From Yamagishiella unicocca (lineage: Eukaryota; Chlorophyta; Chlorophyceae; Chlamydomonadales; Volvocaceae), in contig BDSL01000017.1 of assembly GCA_003116995.1 (NCBI GenBank), positions 930,001-994,000 on the forward strand: DNA of 64,000 nucleotides. Direction: 5' to 3'. Positions 9,874-33,232 of the stretch are shown in pieces. The notes under the pieces are model-generated. The model was not told the origin of the DNA. It worked only from the letters and a program-made list of their open reading frames with translations, and made no database searches. Each line of letters opens with the position of its first letter. Within the stretch, counting starts at the first letter, position 1. The translations under genes and the position numbers were made by a program.

Positions 9874-12534
9874 GCGACCAAGCGCACGTGCTGCAGCTGC
9901 CGCTGCCCTAGCGGAGCTCCCTAGTTGGGCCTTGGCTGCCCGGCCATCGCGAGCAGCGTAATCAAAAGCTCCCAATCGAGCCCCTGGACGAGGAGGGGCG
10001 AAATTTACAGCTTTCGGAATTATTGTACGCTTTTTCTCCGCACAAAGATGACATGCTTTGAGCTCGTGGGTGGGACGTTAACGGCTAACGGCTCAGGCGT
10101 CGCCCAATCCCATGCGTCCCAATTTTGCATGACAGGGACCGGGTTGGGGTTGGGATTGGTCCGTGTTCTGTTTTCCTTTTTCCTGGAGGCGGCAGCAGCG
10201 GCAGTAGCAGCAGCGGCAGCCACGGCAGCAGCAATAGCAGCGGCAGCAGCAGGAGCGGCAGCAGCGGCAGCAGCATGGAAACATGTTCCCAGGCCGTCCA
10301 GGCTGTAGCTTGATGTGCTGCCGCATAGCCGCAACGATTTTGAGTTCCCAAGTCTGGGGGTCTGGGTACAGCTGCTTGATGGTGGGACGTCCGGCACCGC
10401 ATGAGTTTCGGACTTGGTCGGATCATAGGAACTAGGAACATGAACGCGGATACAAGTTTTTTGCCGACTTCGTTCAGCTCCCTGATGCAGGATGAGGGTG
10501 GGGTTCTGGTCTTCGGCTTCCGACGATGCTAGCTGGTGTGGGGGCGGTCGCTTTCTGTTTGCTGGGCTGTCATTCCATGTGGCCAGCTCCCAAGCAGGAC
10601 GAGCCATGTAACGACAAAACGTCGCTGACAAGATTCCCACAGCATACGTAGGAGCTGCAGAAAACTGCACAAGATATCCTTAGGAGACAAGTGCTCCATC
10701 CAATCGGCCAAGCACGACTGTATTTAGATCGCTGTGACAGTAGGGATAAGGCTCCAGGGCAAATCACGTGAAGGCAGGAGATAACGGCAACTCTGACGTT
10801 CCAACAATCCTGACGCCAGAACCAACCCAACTCAATGTAATCGCTCACCATGTTATAGCAGGGAAAAACCGCCAGCGCATGTAATTGGTGGACCCGTCCA
10901 GGTGATTAGCGGGTGATAAGGCTGTACGGGTTGAGAGGGAGGGCTGCACCCCTGTGCACCCCCTCCTCCACACACCCTTGCTCCAGCAAAACTTCAACCT
11001 CTGGAACGGCCACATTGCTGGATCTTGGAAACGGTCCGCTTACCCTGTTACCGCATTAGGGCGTTTTTGTTGTCGAGATCCAGGAAAGTCAAACGCTTCG
11101 AACCTCTGCAGCAGTGTAACGCTCATGTTTCCGTGTCAACGGGTGGGCGTGCCCTGCTTGGGGTCCGTGATTTGTGGGATCAGAGGCGGGTCCTTATTCT
11201 GCGTGTATGGTGGCGGAACTACACCGGTTCGTCGGTTGCTGGTCTGCTAGGTGGGTTGGTGTTCGGTTCTTGATAGGGAAGCATATAGCGTAAATTCCCC
11301 CTGGGGTGCTGGCTGCTACTGTTTGCCTCTGGGGTGTTGGCTGGTGTCTTGGTGGTTTGCCTTTGTTACGGTGCAGTCGGGTTTCTGTAACTTTCTGCCT
11401 CTTTCGTCTCCATCAGTGTCAGGCGACGTGCTCTATGGTTCTGCCTTTTGGTCTGGAACCTGCTGGAACCCACTGTAACAGTTACTACTCAGGTCCCTGG
11501 CTGACCATCGCAGCGCGGCGAGCGTTATAGGCGTTGCTAGCCAACCATCTTGACGGTCTCCGCTGGCAACGGTAAACAATCTGTGCGCTACGTAGAACAT
11601 TGCTAGCACCGGGACGCAGCAGAATACGGCAGCTATCATGTCGTAATGTGGAGAAGCTAGTGGGAAGCTCACCATTGGGGGGGGGCGGGCAAACAGCCCT
11701 TTGCAAGTTTGCATGCATTGGAAATGCTGGCTAACAGGCTAAGCCTCCGATCGACGCAACGTTGCTGCTAACCCGTTACAGCGCGAATGTTTGACGTGCC
11801 GATGGCTGCAGGCAACGATTTACCCATTATTGGAAACTCCCTGAAACTCCCCTGAAATCCTTAATTGCTTCCCTCCCCTTCGTTCCGAAACCGTCGCGGG
11901 CCCGTCCCTGGACCCCCAAGACGCCTTGCGTCATTCCTATTACCGTCAGTGGGATGGTAACTCCGCTTCACACTGCCAATCGTTGTGCAGCACGTTAGGG
12001 TGTCCCCTGGTGTTGGGGACAGACTCCTCGCACCGAGTAAGACTGAGTCACACACAGGAGATGAAAAGGCTAAACTGAGTGGATAGAAGTCGGAGAGACT
12101 TGGCCGACAGGGGAAACTGAAGTTGCAAAAGGGGACAACGGGAGTGAGCCTTCCAAGGATGTCCTCGAAGGAGGGTATCTAGACGTACGGAAGCAGCAAA
12201 AGTTGAGGTTCGGCGCCGTTAGGAGCAAATTTACAGCATAGACAGCATTCTAAATGTCTTGACGCTGTTGAATTGCACACAAGCCGTGAAACGATGTTGC
12301 AGCTCTGTTGTACGACGGATTTCGGGAGATTGCCGGCATGGACGACCCTTCCGATATGTGTTAGGGTGAAGGCGGATGAGCACGTTGTAAGTATGAAGCA
12401 AGTCCGCCGTTGTTAGGATGAGCATAAGTACTATAATCTATGTGCTTCTTTGAATAGGAAGTGTCCTGCAGCCGACACCAAAGCGCGCCAAGTCAGCACC
12501 TCGTAACTGCATCGTGCAACTTGTGTGCTATAGA
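9874..12534. other. Intergenic region, UCP 3' side to B-box gene 5' side
   Basis: I see no convincing coding exon here. TGTAA signals at 10836-10840 and 10880-10884 are plausible UCP polyadenylation signals, giving a 3' UTR of about 1 kb. A GCA/GGC-rich tract (about 10188-10275) makes Ala/Ser/Leu homopeptide reading frames in several frames, which are artefacts of the repeat. The right half should hold the promoter and 5' UTR of the B-box/CCT gene; no clear motif was found. Confidence 0.5.
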
Positions 12535-24367
<11,833 letters not shown>

Positions 24368-24966
24368 GAGGGAGGAGGAAGAAGAGGAGGAGGAGGAGGT
24401 GCGGAGAATGGAGCATGGAGGGCGGGAAGGGGAGGGGAGGGGCTGCAAGGAAAACCCGTGTGGGCGGCAGTGGCGGGGAGGGGCGGGGAGGGGACGGAAG
24501 GGGGGGGAACCAGCCAGAAGGTGCGCTGGGGGCTGATGCCCGCGCGCATCCGCAGCGAGGGAGCGGGCGCGCTGTGCTGGCAGCATATCGGGTGGGCATG
24601 GTGGCGGCGCGCTTGGCGCTGCCCACCGAATGTGAAAAAAAAAACCAAAATCCAGCCGTGGGGCATATCCTGTGTGTTTGTTGTTTGTCAGCGGTATGTC
24701 CGGCTGGGTGCATACCGACATATTGCAACAGCACTTGGCTTTCCAAAACTGCGTCACGGGGTACTAAACAACGATGATGGTGATGGTGATGACGGCGGCG
24801 ACGACTGCTTGTTCCGATTGGCAACATGCAAGTGGTCGCGCGTCGGCTTGGCGTATGCATCTCCACACGCACGGCATTAAGACCGGTATGGCGCCCGCCA
24901 CCAGTGGCACCAAACCCAACATTTGGGCTCGGATGGTCCTTATATGGCGCCATAACAAAAAACGAC

Positions 24967-24971
24967 TGTAA
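24967..24971 (+). terminator. Putative TGTAA polyadenylation signal, B-box/CCT gene
   Basis: This is the first TGTAA that I find after the stop codon at 24367. It would give a 3' UTR of about 620 bp, typical of volvocine algae. Confidence 0.5.
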
Positions 24972-24976
24972 TTTAT

Positions 24977-25205
24977 GTGGTAATTCATTTGATCCGGAGA
25001 TGGCGAATCGTTTGTTGGCTCACGATCTTATGCGGGTTACAGTAAATTATGTTGCTTTTTGCAGTAATGTTTTTTGGTTCGTTCCCAGCCCCGGCGGCGC
25101 TGCCTGCCAGGGGGCGGCGTGGCGTGTGACGGAGCGGAGCGGCAAGAGGGTGGGGCGCCAGCGGAGGCGCTGTTCGGGTCACATCCCCGAGGCCCGCCTC
25201 TTGTC
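24977..25205 (+). repeat. Dispersed repeat, copy 1 (second at 29276)
   Basis: About 230 bp are closely similar to 29276-29518, including TTTGATCCGGAG, GGGTTAC, TAAATTATGTTG, CGTTCCCAGCCCCGGCGGCG, AGCGGCAAGAGGGTGGGG and GCGGAGGCGCTGTTCGGGTC. Flanks on both sides differ between copies, so this is an inserted or copied unit, not a long tandem duplication. Confidence 0.85.
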
Positions 25206-26387
25206 TGCGTGAGTCTGCGAGGGTCGGACATGAGCCACTCTTGTCTCGTTGTCTTGTTCCAACCCAGCGGCCAGCTGCTCTCCCCTCCGCCGCTGCCGTG
25301 CTGTACCGTCCCGCGGGTCGCGCCCTCTTGCGCGCGCCGTGGCGGCCTTGCGCGCTGAGCGCGGTGGACTGCGGATGTGTCAGGCCGCAGGAGCGGCGAC
25401 GTGTTGTTCGGTTCGCCGTTTTGTGGCCTGGGCCGTCATGAACGCGTCCGCCGCTGAGGCACGTAAGGCCGCCGAGGCGCGGCCGGGGGCTTGCTAGTGT
25501 TCTCCCTTCTCCAAGGGGGATGTTGCAGCCGGGGGCTTGCTAGTATTCTCCAAGGGGGATGTTGCGTGCGCCGATGAGGTGTGTTCCGGTGGCCCGGCTT
25601 CTGTTTCACCCCTTTTGTTTTAGCCGTATCCGAATGGGTCCTCGAAAGGCGCCCGTGTGGTCTATCACCTGCGTTGGGTGTGGTGGTTTTTGTTCGTCGG
25701 TTGCGAGCATGTGGTTAGCTTCTGCGGTTTGTGTAGGCGTCGGATTTGTGTGTGCAATCCGGTTGGTTATCGTGCAAAACACCATGTGCGCATAACGTCA
25801 CGTGTCATGGACGGGTTTGTTTTGTTGGTTGTGTCCATGACTCGCCTGGCCTCGCTGTAAGACCTCGAGCAGGCCCTCGCGCGCAAGCTCCCGTGCGACG
25901 TCTCGCGTCAGCTCCATTAGTCCTCTCCAGTCGCCGGTGGGGCGCAGGCGTCGCGGGGCTTCACTTGGTCAGGCTGTGGTACCTTTCTTAGCGCGTTCCG
26001 ATACGATTGCGATTATCGCGCTCTTTAAGGACTGTCGCATTGCTTCATGGCTGACATCCGCGTCTGCGTTGTCGGCTACAGGCACCTCTGCGCGTTTGGG
26101 CTCGGGCTCGTCGCCATCAGAATGCGTTCTGCTTCGCTTCTTCATTGTGACAGAAACAGCTGAAAGTGTTCCAGTTTACAGGAAATTGCTTGCTTGGAGA
26201 GCTGTACGGCGAACAATAGGAACACGGCACCTAACTAGCAACAAAGCACACATACATTAACATAAGTTGTCATAAGTTGCACTTTGCACGCTACTTGCTC
26301 GATTGGCCTTAACGGTAATTGGGTATTGAGAAGGCTTCGTCGCTATCTGTTCCCTCCGCTCGCTTTTGCACATAGCGTATAGCCCCA
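25206..26387. other. Gene-poor, possibly retroelement-derived segment
   Basis: No reading frame here is convincing. Between 25480 and 25566 a block of about 45 bp (GCCGGGGGCTTGCTAGT through CCAAGGGGGATGTTGC) occurs twice. A purine tract followed by TGTTG resembles the polypurine tract/LTR junction of a Copia-type element, but no polyprotein or second LTR is visible. The last few hundred bases before 26388 should hold the promoter of the following gene. Confidence 0.35.
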
Positions 26388-28779
26388 ATGGCATCTAGGA
26401 TTGTGTTCATCACTATCTCTTCAGCGTCAGGAACACTGAAACCGCCCCGCTTCGGTAGACCCCGCTCATGGACGTTCAGTCACATCGGACGCCGGCCAAC
26501 GACACAAGTTGTGGGCGCGCTCACTTCAGAGCCTTCAGCCGGCGGCGCGCCCTGGGCATTTGGCTTCCAGGTGGGAACCCAGTCGGTCCCAGTCATTGCG
26601 CGGCCGAGCCCTAGCTACCGTTGTACTGCGCGCCGGTGGGCAACCAACACCGCGTCGCCAGCCGCGGGAATCTGTCGCAACGGGCGATACCTAGCATAAT
26701 ATGGGCCTGACATCTAGTATGGGGGAAGAGCTCGCATCGGCGCTCGCGCGTAGGTCATTTCACTGCGTGTCCGTCACCCCCTGCGCACGATTCGCTCCAA
26801 CCTGCCGTTCTCTGTCCACGGTCAAGGCCGCTTCTCCTTTTTTCCGCGCAGACCAATGAACGCTACCTTGCTTGGGACCAGAGCGCTCAGCTCCAGCTGC
26901 TGAAGATTGTGTTGAGCGACCGACTAGGGTGCGTGCTGACCGCTGCGTCAGGCAGCGGCGAGGAAAGCCCGACATTGGGTTTGGGGTTTAGGGTTCGTTT
27001 ACGCGATGCGATCCGCATGAGGGGTTTCCCGGGTAGCCCACATCACTACGGGGAGGGACTATCTACCGATATCGCGCGCAGCTGCCGATGTCACCACCAA
27101 ATAACGACGGCCTGAGCTGCCAGGAGCTTCCACCGCGGCTCCTCCCTCCCCCCTCCCCAACAGCCTTCCCCCCAGCATCTTCCGCCTCTTCCTTGCCCTC
27201 CGTGTGCGCCCCTGCATGGCTCCTCCCTCCCCCCTCAGGTGCACCACTGCTGACGTGGAGGCGCGCGCGGAGCAGCTGGGCACCCTCCTGCCCGACATGC
27301 TGACGAGGATGGAGTGCACTCGGGTAGACATCTTGGAGCCGCTGCTGGCGGACCTGCCGGGTCTCACCACACAGCTCATCGGCCTGCGAGAGTGCCTGCC
27401 GGGCGTCAACATGAGCAAGTAAGCAGGCTAGGGGGGGACGGGCTCCTTCGGACTTTCAGGGCACCAGGCTTTCATCGATACCCCTTCGGAGTCCGCTGCG
27501 GAAGCCGGGCCAGCAAGTTCACGCTACCAGCTCACCTACAACCTGTGTCGCCCTTGGGAGGCAGGGAGTGCTTCAGAACCCCCCCTTCCCAAGGGGTATT
27601 TTTTGCAAAAACAAACCCTCCGTCTTTTCCTCACTCAAGTTGCCCAGCATGCACCTCGAAACGTCTGTTCTAGACGGTTTTTCTCGCATCCACGGGTCTT
27701 CCTCACAGCACCCACCCACCCCAAGGGTGGGGTTTGTACCCCCCCCCCTTAAGGGTGCATCCGTGCACGTGACCCGCGCGCGACATGCAGCCATGCAGCC
27801 CCTCCACCACACGGCTTGCGCTACCATGGGATTGCCGTACAAAGTGTCGGTTATAAGTTGCGCAAACCGCTGCCGTGCTGCCTGCACCAGTGCTGGCAGC
27901 GGGTTTACCGGTAAACTGGTCGTCCACACGCCTTTATGTGTGCTCTCACCTGGGTTTCTCCCTCCCGCACCCTCCCGCGTGTACGTCCAAACACAGGCTT
28001 GTGGCGAAGCACCCCCGCCTGCTCCAAGACTTCCGGGACCAGGCGGCCTTGGCGGCGCGACTGGACGAGCTGCGCGCCGCCCTGCCCGGCGTCAACATCC
28101 CGCTGCTGGTGGATCAGGAGCCGCACCTGCTGCACTGCGACATCGACAAGGTGCTCCGCAACTGCAAGCGGCTGGTGCCGGACATGGACCCAGTCAAGCT
28201 GCTGGTGTCGCAGCCGCAGGTGGGACCTGGGGGCGCGCGGGGCACGATGGTGGGTGGGTGCGATGCAGCTTTGCGTGCCGTAACATGTGCCGTAACATGC
28301 AACGTAACACGTAACGTAACGTAACGTAACGTAACGTAACGTAACGTAACGTAACGTAACCTGGACGAGGTTATTATACCGGTAGATGGGCGCGGCATGT
28401 TGCCTTGTCTCGAAACGGGTAATAAGCTAGTAATGCCCTTCGTGGCATATGTTTCATTTCACGTGGGGTTCCACACATTATAGCCTTTTAGGCGCTCCGA
28501 ATATCGCGTCCAGTCGGGACAGGAGGGACGTGATGGCTTGATGGGCCTTACGGGGACTTGAGCTTCTGCGTGCTAGACACGTTTGGGCAGGAACCCCAAA
28601 CACGCTGGAGCAGCCTCGTGGGCTGGTTAAGCATGTTCTTACGGGCCGTCTTCCACCGAACACTCCTCAATTAGCCACCTGCTGTATCCCGGCGCCTGCA
28701 GATGGTTCTGACGGCGGTGGAGGCCGGCCTGTCTTCAGCAATGGACGTCGAGGGCGGGGCGCCCGTAACGGCACATTGA
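26388..28779 (+). CDS. mTERF-like helical-repeat protein, probably organellar
   Basis: The five-exon model joins in phase: 26388-26570, 26852-26928, 27239-27418, 27997-28219, 28702-28779; 246 aa. Exons 2-5 are well supported. The mature part has three to four units of about 35 residues with a repeating pattern: V-x-x-L-V-x-x-x-P-x-L-L, a helix, then L-R-x-x-L-P-G-V (LRECLPGVN, LRAALPGVN, CKRLVPDMD). This resembles the mTERF-type paired-helix fold and a set of plastid/mitochondrial proteins in green algae; nucleic-acid binding is an inference. Exon 1 (MASRIVFITISSASG..., Arg- and Ser-rich) looks like a transit peptide and matches phase 0, but rests only on composition and splice signals. Introns hold an inverted family A element and a GTAAC microsatellite. 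Confidence 0.6.
27618..27715 (-). repeat. Dispersed intronic element, family A, inverted
   Basis: This is the reverse complement of the family A core. Blocks read CAGCATGCACCTCGAAACGT, CTGTTCTAGACGGTTTTTCT and CATCCACGGGTCTTCCTC. Homology to the copy at 35772 extends through AAAAGACGGAGG. Confidence 0.8.
28303..28360. repeat. (GTAAC)n microsatellite
   Basis: About 11 perfect 5-bp units lie in the last intron of the mTERF-like gene. Each unit carries a GTAAC that looks like a weak 5' splice site. Confidence 0.95.
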
Positions 28780-29275
28780 GTCTGGGTGGGGGCATCCAGG
28801 TATTGCCTCTCCGCTCATGATCTGGATTAGTACGTTAGCCAATAGACATTTCGTGAGTTGACGACCTTTAGGTCTGGGGAGTCAATATCAAGCGCACACC
28901 TTCCGAATGAGGAAAGGCACTAGCGTTCGTGCGGTCCTGCATGTGGTGACATTGAATATGGTCGCGTACCGACTTCACGCGTTGTGAGCTGCAGCGAGGT
29001 GGTGCTGTGCCGCGCCATCTGGTGGCGCCTGGTGGACCTGCTTCAGGTCTGGACGCCTGGTGGCAGCAGTGAATGTTGAATGTGTGCTGCAGACCCTAGG
29101 GTAGAGCCATTGGGCGCATCGCCTGAACTGGTGCCGAGGCGTGGCAAGCGGCCGGCTCCAATATGCCGACCCAAAAGGCCGGGTATGGGTTGCTTGGCCC
29201 TGGCACTTTTCGGACAGTGGCAGCATGTGGCCGCTTGGTGAGGTTATGAGAAGACACGGTTCTAGGATGTCGCAC

Positions 29276-29518
29276 CTGGTAAATCCTTTGATCCGGAGGT
29301 GGCGGATCGCTGTTGTTTATTGCCCACGATCTTGTGCGGGTTACTGTAAATTATGTTGGCTTTTTGCCGCAATGTTTTTTCGTTCGTTCCCAGCCCCGGC
29401 GGCGCTGTCTGCCAGGGGGTGGCGTGGCGCGGGCGAAGCGGAGCGGCAAGAGGGTGGGGTGCCAGCGGAGGCGCTGTTCGGGTCACTTTCCCGAGGCCCG
29501 CAGGCCCGCCTTTTGTAG
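29276..29518 (+). repeat. Dispersed repeat, copy 2 (first at 24977)
   Basis: This is highly similar to 24977-25205 over about 230 bp with small indels, in the same orientation. It contains the TGTAA at 29345 that copy 1 lacks. Confidence 0.85.
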
Positions 29519-30429
29519 GACGCCGCACGTAGGCTTCGACCAGCTAGCTACGCTTCAGGGGGAACAGAGGCCCGGCGCTGTGTGCTTGCAGATCGGCGTC
29601 GTACGACGTACGTCTACACGCTTGCGGGTTGTAAGACGTGAATAGAAGTAGGGTTGGAAAGCTGCAGCTCGTGAGGCATTTGGGAGCTAAGCGAATTCCT
29701 CAGGACGGACAGTTTCTTATCCACAAGACAGCTCCTCCGAGGCTCATCAGCTGCCCAGAATCCTGGAAGGAGTGAAGGTGTGCGACCCCACCCGCCCGTC
29801 CCCGCACTTGTCGCGCAGCTCTCTCCCGCATTCCACTCTCACAACACCGGTAGCTCACTCCTTTACATCGCAGTCACTGCCGCGATACAAGCAGGTGTCC
29901 ACCACGTGCATCAAGTGTACGGCACAATCCACAAACGGCAGCAACATACGTACAGCCTTGTGGCAGCAGGCCACTGTGGCACGCAGACGACGTGCGCGGC
30001 GATCGCCCCACACCCACCAGCTCCGTGATCCCGCATTTGCATCGGATGCTTTACTCGTTCGCATAAGCTGCACTGATGTATGACGAGCTTAGCTGCCAGA
30101 TGTCCATCTCGACGGCCCGCCACACACCGTCCGTATGCCCATCGCGCCCCTGGACACACGTAAATGCATACACACATACACACACAGGTACTCAGGTACA
30201 CGACACACACCCCGGCCTCTCGAAGGCGAGTCACATACAGGTAGCTGCACGAACGCGCGCACGCAGTTGCTGCCCCGCCTCCTGCCCACCTGGCTTCGTT
30301 TCCCATACCGGTATCCCGCGTCACTACGCGCGGGCTGTCAGGGCTGGCCGCCGCCAGGGCCATAGCCGTATGTGTGTCAGGGCTGGCCGCCGTCTCCGCC
30401 CAAGGTACCGCGGTGTCGTCGCCGCAGCC

Positions 30430-30790
30430 CCCCCTTCCCCCTCAGTGCCGACACACGGGCTTCCTCTCATGCCCCTCCCCCTTCAGCGCCAGCAATACGC
30501 CAGCCATCCTACCCATGTCGTGTAATCGTGTCTTAACGCCACCCCCCCTCAGTGCAGTCCCGTAACATGCGCGCGCGTCCCGGTGTCCGAAGGCTATGCA
30601 CCACTACATATCCCCAGTCGAGCTACCGGTGCTTTTATGATAAACCCCCTCAGTGCCGACACACGGGCTTCCTCTCATGCCCCCCCCTTCAGTGCCAGCA
30701 ATGCGCCAGCCATCCTACCCATGTCGTGTAACCGGGTCTTAAGGCCCCCCCCCTCAGTGCCGACACACGGGCTTCCCCGCATCACACCCC
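30430..30790. repeat. About 100-bp repeat, two full copies and a third partial
   Basis: The blocks CAGTGCCGACACACGGGCTT, CAGCAATACGCCAGCCATCC and CCATGTCGTGTAA recur near 30440, 30650 and (partly) 30755, immediately downstream of the HAUS4 stop codon. The last block resembles the reverse complement of the ACCCGGTTACACGACATGGG intronic element core. Confidence 0.75.
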
Positions 30791-30800
30791 TCCCCTCCCC

Positions 30801-33232
30801 TCAGTACACCCCGTAGCCGCCGTCGTCGCAGTCGTGATGCGAGACGCCCATCATGTCCGCCGCGCCGTCGTCCAGCTCGTGGTTGATCTTGTTGAAGTTC
30901 TCCAGCATGTACTGCGCGTCCAGCAGGCGGCGCTGCACGTCGCGGAACTGCGCCAGCTGGTCGTGGAAGGAGGGGCCCAGGCTGCGGTACACGGACAGCC
31001 GCTTTTGAGCCTGGTGGCGGACGACGGCGAACGACGTAGGAGGGCAGACGAAGGAGGGCAGGCTCAGGAGGCCAGACAAAGGAAGTCAGGGCAGCAGTAC
31101 GGTCTCGGTTCGGATGATGACGTCATTAGGATGCAGGATGTCGTAAAATTCCGTGCATTAGCCGCCGCCAGGAACCAAGCTGCAGATCACGCCGCCGAAA
31201 GCTAGGTAACCCACCCACGACCACCACCACCACCAAGAACTAGGTAACCCGTCCACCCGCCAGGTTCCACGTTCGCCGTACCCTAGCCTATCCGATACTA
31301 TGCTGTGGATGACCAATCCACGTTCCTACGAGGCCCACCCCAACACGCTCCTACGAGGCCCACCCCCAACAAGAGCTGGCAGCCACCGCGTATCAGCTCC
31401 ACCCCACCAGCTCCACCCCAGGGAGCCCGGAGGTGCGCAGCTCGCCGCGCCGCACCCACCTCTGCCAGCTGTGTCCGCAGCTGCTGTATGCGCGCCGTGA
31501 GCTCCTCCCACACCTTGTTGAGCGCCACCACGTCCTCAAGCCGGTAGGTGCCCACCAGGAAGTGGTACTCCAGCGACTGCAGCTTGAGGATGGCGGCCTT
31601 GGCGCGACTGATGGTCAGCATGAACTCAGTCTGCAGCCAGAAGGGGCCGGGCACAAGGGTGTCACGGAGGCGGGCGGGGGTTTCGAGGAAGACCCGTGGA
31701 GGCGAGGCCCGCGGAGGCGGGCGAGGGTGGGTTACAATAAAAGAACCGGTTACTCGACGTGGGAAATGAAGTGGGGGCAAGAAATAACCGGTTACTCGAC
31801 GTGGGAAGTGCAGCTGGCGTGTAGTTTTCGGACGCCTGGTTCCGCATGTGTGCATGCATGTAGGCGGGGCAGGGGCGGTGGGGGAGCAGGTGGGCACGGC
31901 ATAGGGGGAAGAGAGAACGATCCTGGCGAAAGAAACGTTATTAGCGCGCTTTTGGGTTTCACGCCGGAGAAGTTGGTGGGTGAGGGGTGTGTATGTGTCC
32001 GTGCGGAAGGAGTGCTGAAGGGCCAAAGCCAGGCTGAGGGCCTAGGCAAGGAGCCTGGCAAGCCTCTGAGCTGCACCCGACAGACACCATAAGCACGAAA
32101 TGAACCCGACACCTGACGAGGGGTGTTTTCGTGCAGTAAGCTGCTGCCTTCCGAGGCGATGGTGCCAGCTATAGCAAAAGGGCTTTAGTGTTTCGATTTA
32201 GATACCCCAGTATATAAAATGGCAGGGACAAAGAACAGCCAGCCTGAACCCATGAGCCATAACAAAAAGTTCCCTGCCACCTTCGGCCCCTGGGGCGGTA
32301 CGGCCTGGCCCTGAGGCGATACCTTGTCGATCTTGTCCTGCTGCTGCAGGATGCCCTCCTCAATCGCCTCCTTCATGCGCTCGTTCATAGCCAGGTGGGC
32401 GGTGGTCGCCTGCATGGCCGCTTGCAACGCCTCTGTCTCGGCCACTAGCGCGGTGCCAGTTCGGGGGCCGCCTCCCGATACCGTCCTGCCGAGCGGACCT
32501 GCCGTGGAGGCGGAGGATCAATTAGGATCATGCAATTGCAATTCGGGTATTCGTTTTTGTCAACGTGGGATGCTTGTTCCAAAACAGGCTAACAGACGCC
32601 CAGGATATCAGCTCAGATTTAACCCCAACCCCTCGACTCCCACCTGCTAGTTGCGGAAGGCGCTCCTGCCACCGTCTGCTGCGCGCTGTCAGCGCGTTAC
32701 ATACCTCCATAGCAAGGCTCTGTTGGTAGGGAATGTAGGTAGGGGTAGGGATACAGGCGTGGAACGCATGACCCAGGAGGCCCGAACCTATGAGCACCCT
32801 GTGCGGCATGTAAGGTTCTTCGAGCAAGCCTCCTCACCTCACTCGAGGCTCGGTCCTGACCCGACACGCTGCAACCATCATCTGCATGATAGATCCCGCG
32901 CGTTAGTACTGCCCTCAAGGAAGCGAGTAACCTCCAGCTATCCCAGCGCCATGTCGGTTTCCTACCCAAGTCGCGCAGTCCGAACGGTCCGTCAGATCGA
33001 AATGCATCATCTACATCTGTACTGTCTTTACTGATTGCCTGCGATCATGATACGCCCTGTCAACAGCCATAATTTGCCTGCAAGCCACACCGACAGCTGG
33101 GCCATCATACCTCATGCATAGCAAGCTCCCTGCTTAGCGTTATGTTCCCTATGTCTTCCATTATATGATGCTGTGCAAGGAAGCTTGCCCGCGCCTCTGA
33201 CGTCTCCAGCCAGCTTGCCTCAGCCCGGGCAG
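30801..33232 (-). CDS. HAUS4: Augmin subunit HAUS4/AUG4, 5' end unresolved
   Basis: Five minus-strand exons join in phase: 33232-33111, 32719-32644, 32444-32323, 31630-31460, 31010-30801. They give at least 233 aa ending in TGA at 30803-30801. The C-terminal half follows the HAUS4 pattern: AILKLQSLEYHFLVGTYRLE, a Val-Ala-Leu helix, a coiled coil, then VYRSLGPSFHDQLAQF and a final helix ending MLENFNKIN. Augmin recruits gamma-tubulin complexes to existing microtubules for branching nucleation in the spindle. HAUS4 proteins are about 360 aa, so roughly 100-130 N-terminal residues are missing. An ATG at 33364 (MALEHLRREVLLLQ) is in matching phase only through a 32-bp intron, too short to trust, so the true 5' exons may lie further up. 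Confidence 0.72.
31735..31830 (+). repeat. Two copies of the CCGGTTACTCGACGTGGGAA core
   Basis: The same 20-bp core appears at about 31748 and 31789 within the first HAUS4 intron from the 3' end. Versions recur near 48940, 49610, 53140-53290 (inverted) and 56005. It may be an end segment of the family B elements. Confidence 0.65.

Larger units (their letters stand above)
28780..30800. other. Convergent intergenic region with repeats
   Basis: This lies between the stop codons of the mTERF-like gene (+) and HAUS4 (-). TGTAA at 29345-29349, inside a dispersed repeat copy, is a possible end for the plus gene. TTACA at 29863-29867 (TGTAA on the minus strand) is a possible end for HAUS4. A CA-rich stretch lies near 30165-30215. 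No credible exon was found. Confidence 0.45.

Noticed and set aside
10150..10320. Ala/Gly/Ser/Leu homopeptide frames between UCP and the B-box gene
   Set aside because: They come from a short GCA/GGC-rich tract in a probable 3' UTR; no exon signals.
32740..33000. Possible extra HAUS4 exon (DGCSVSGQDRASSE)
   Set aside because: It has acceptor and donor consensus, but its phase does not fit the flanking HAUS4 exons, which join each other directly in phase.
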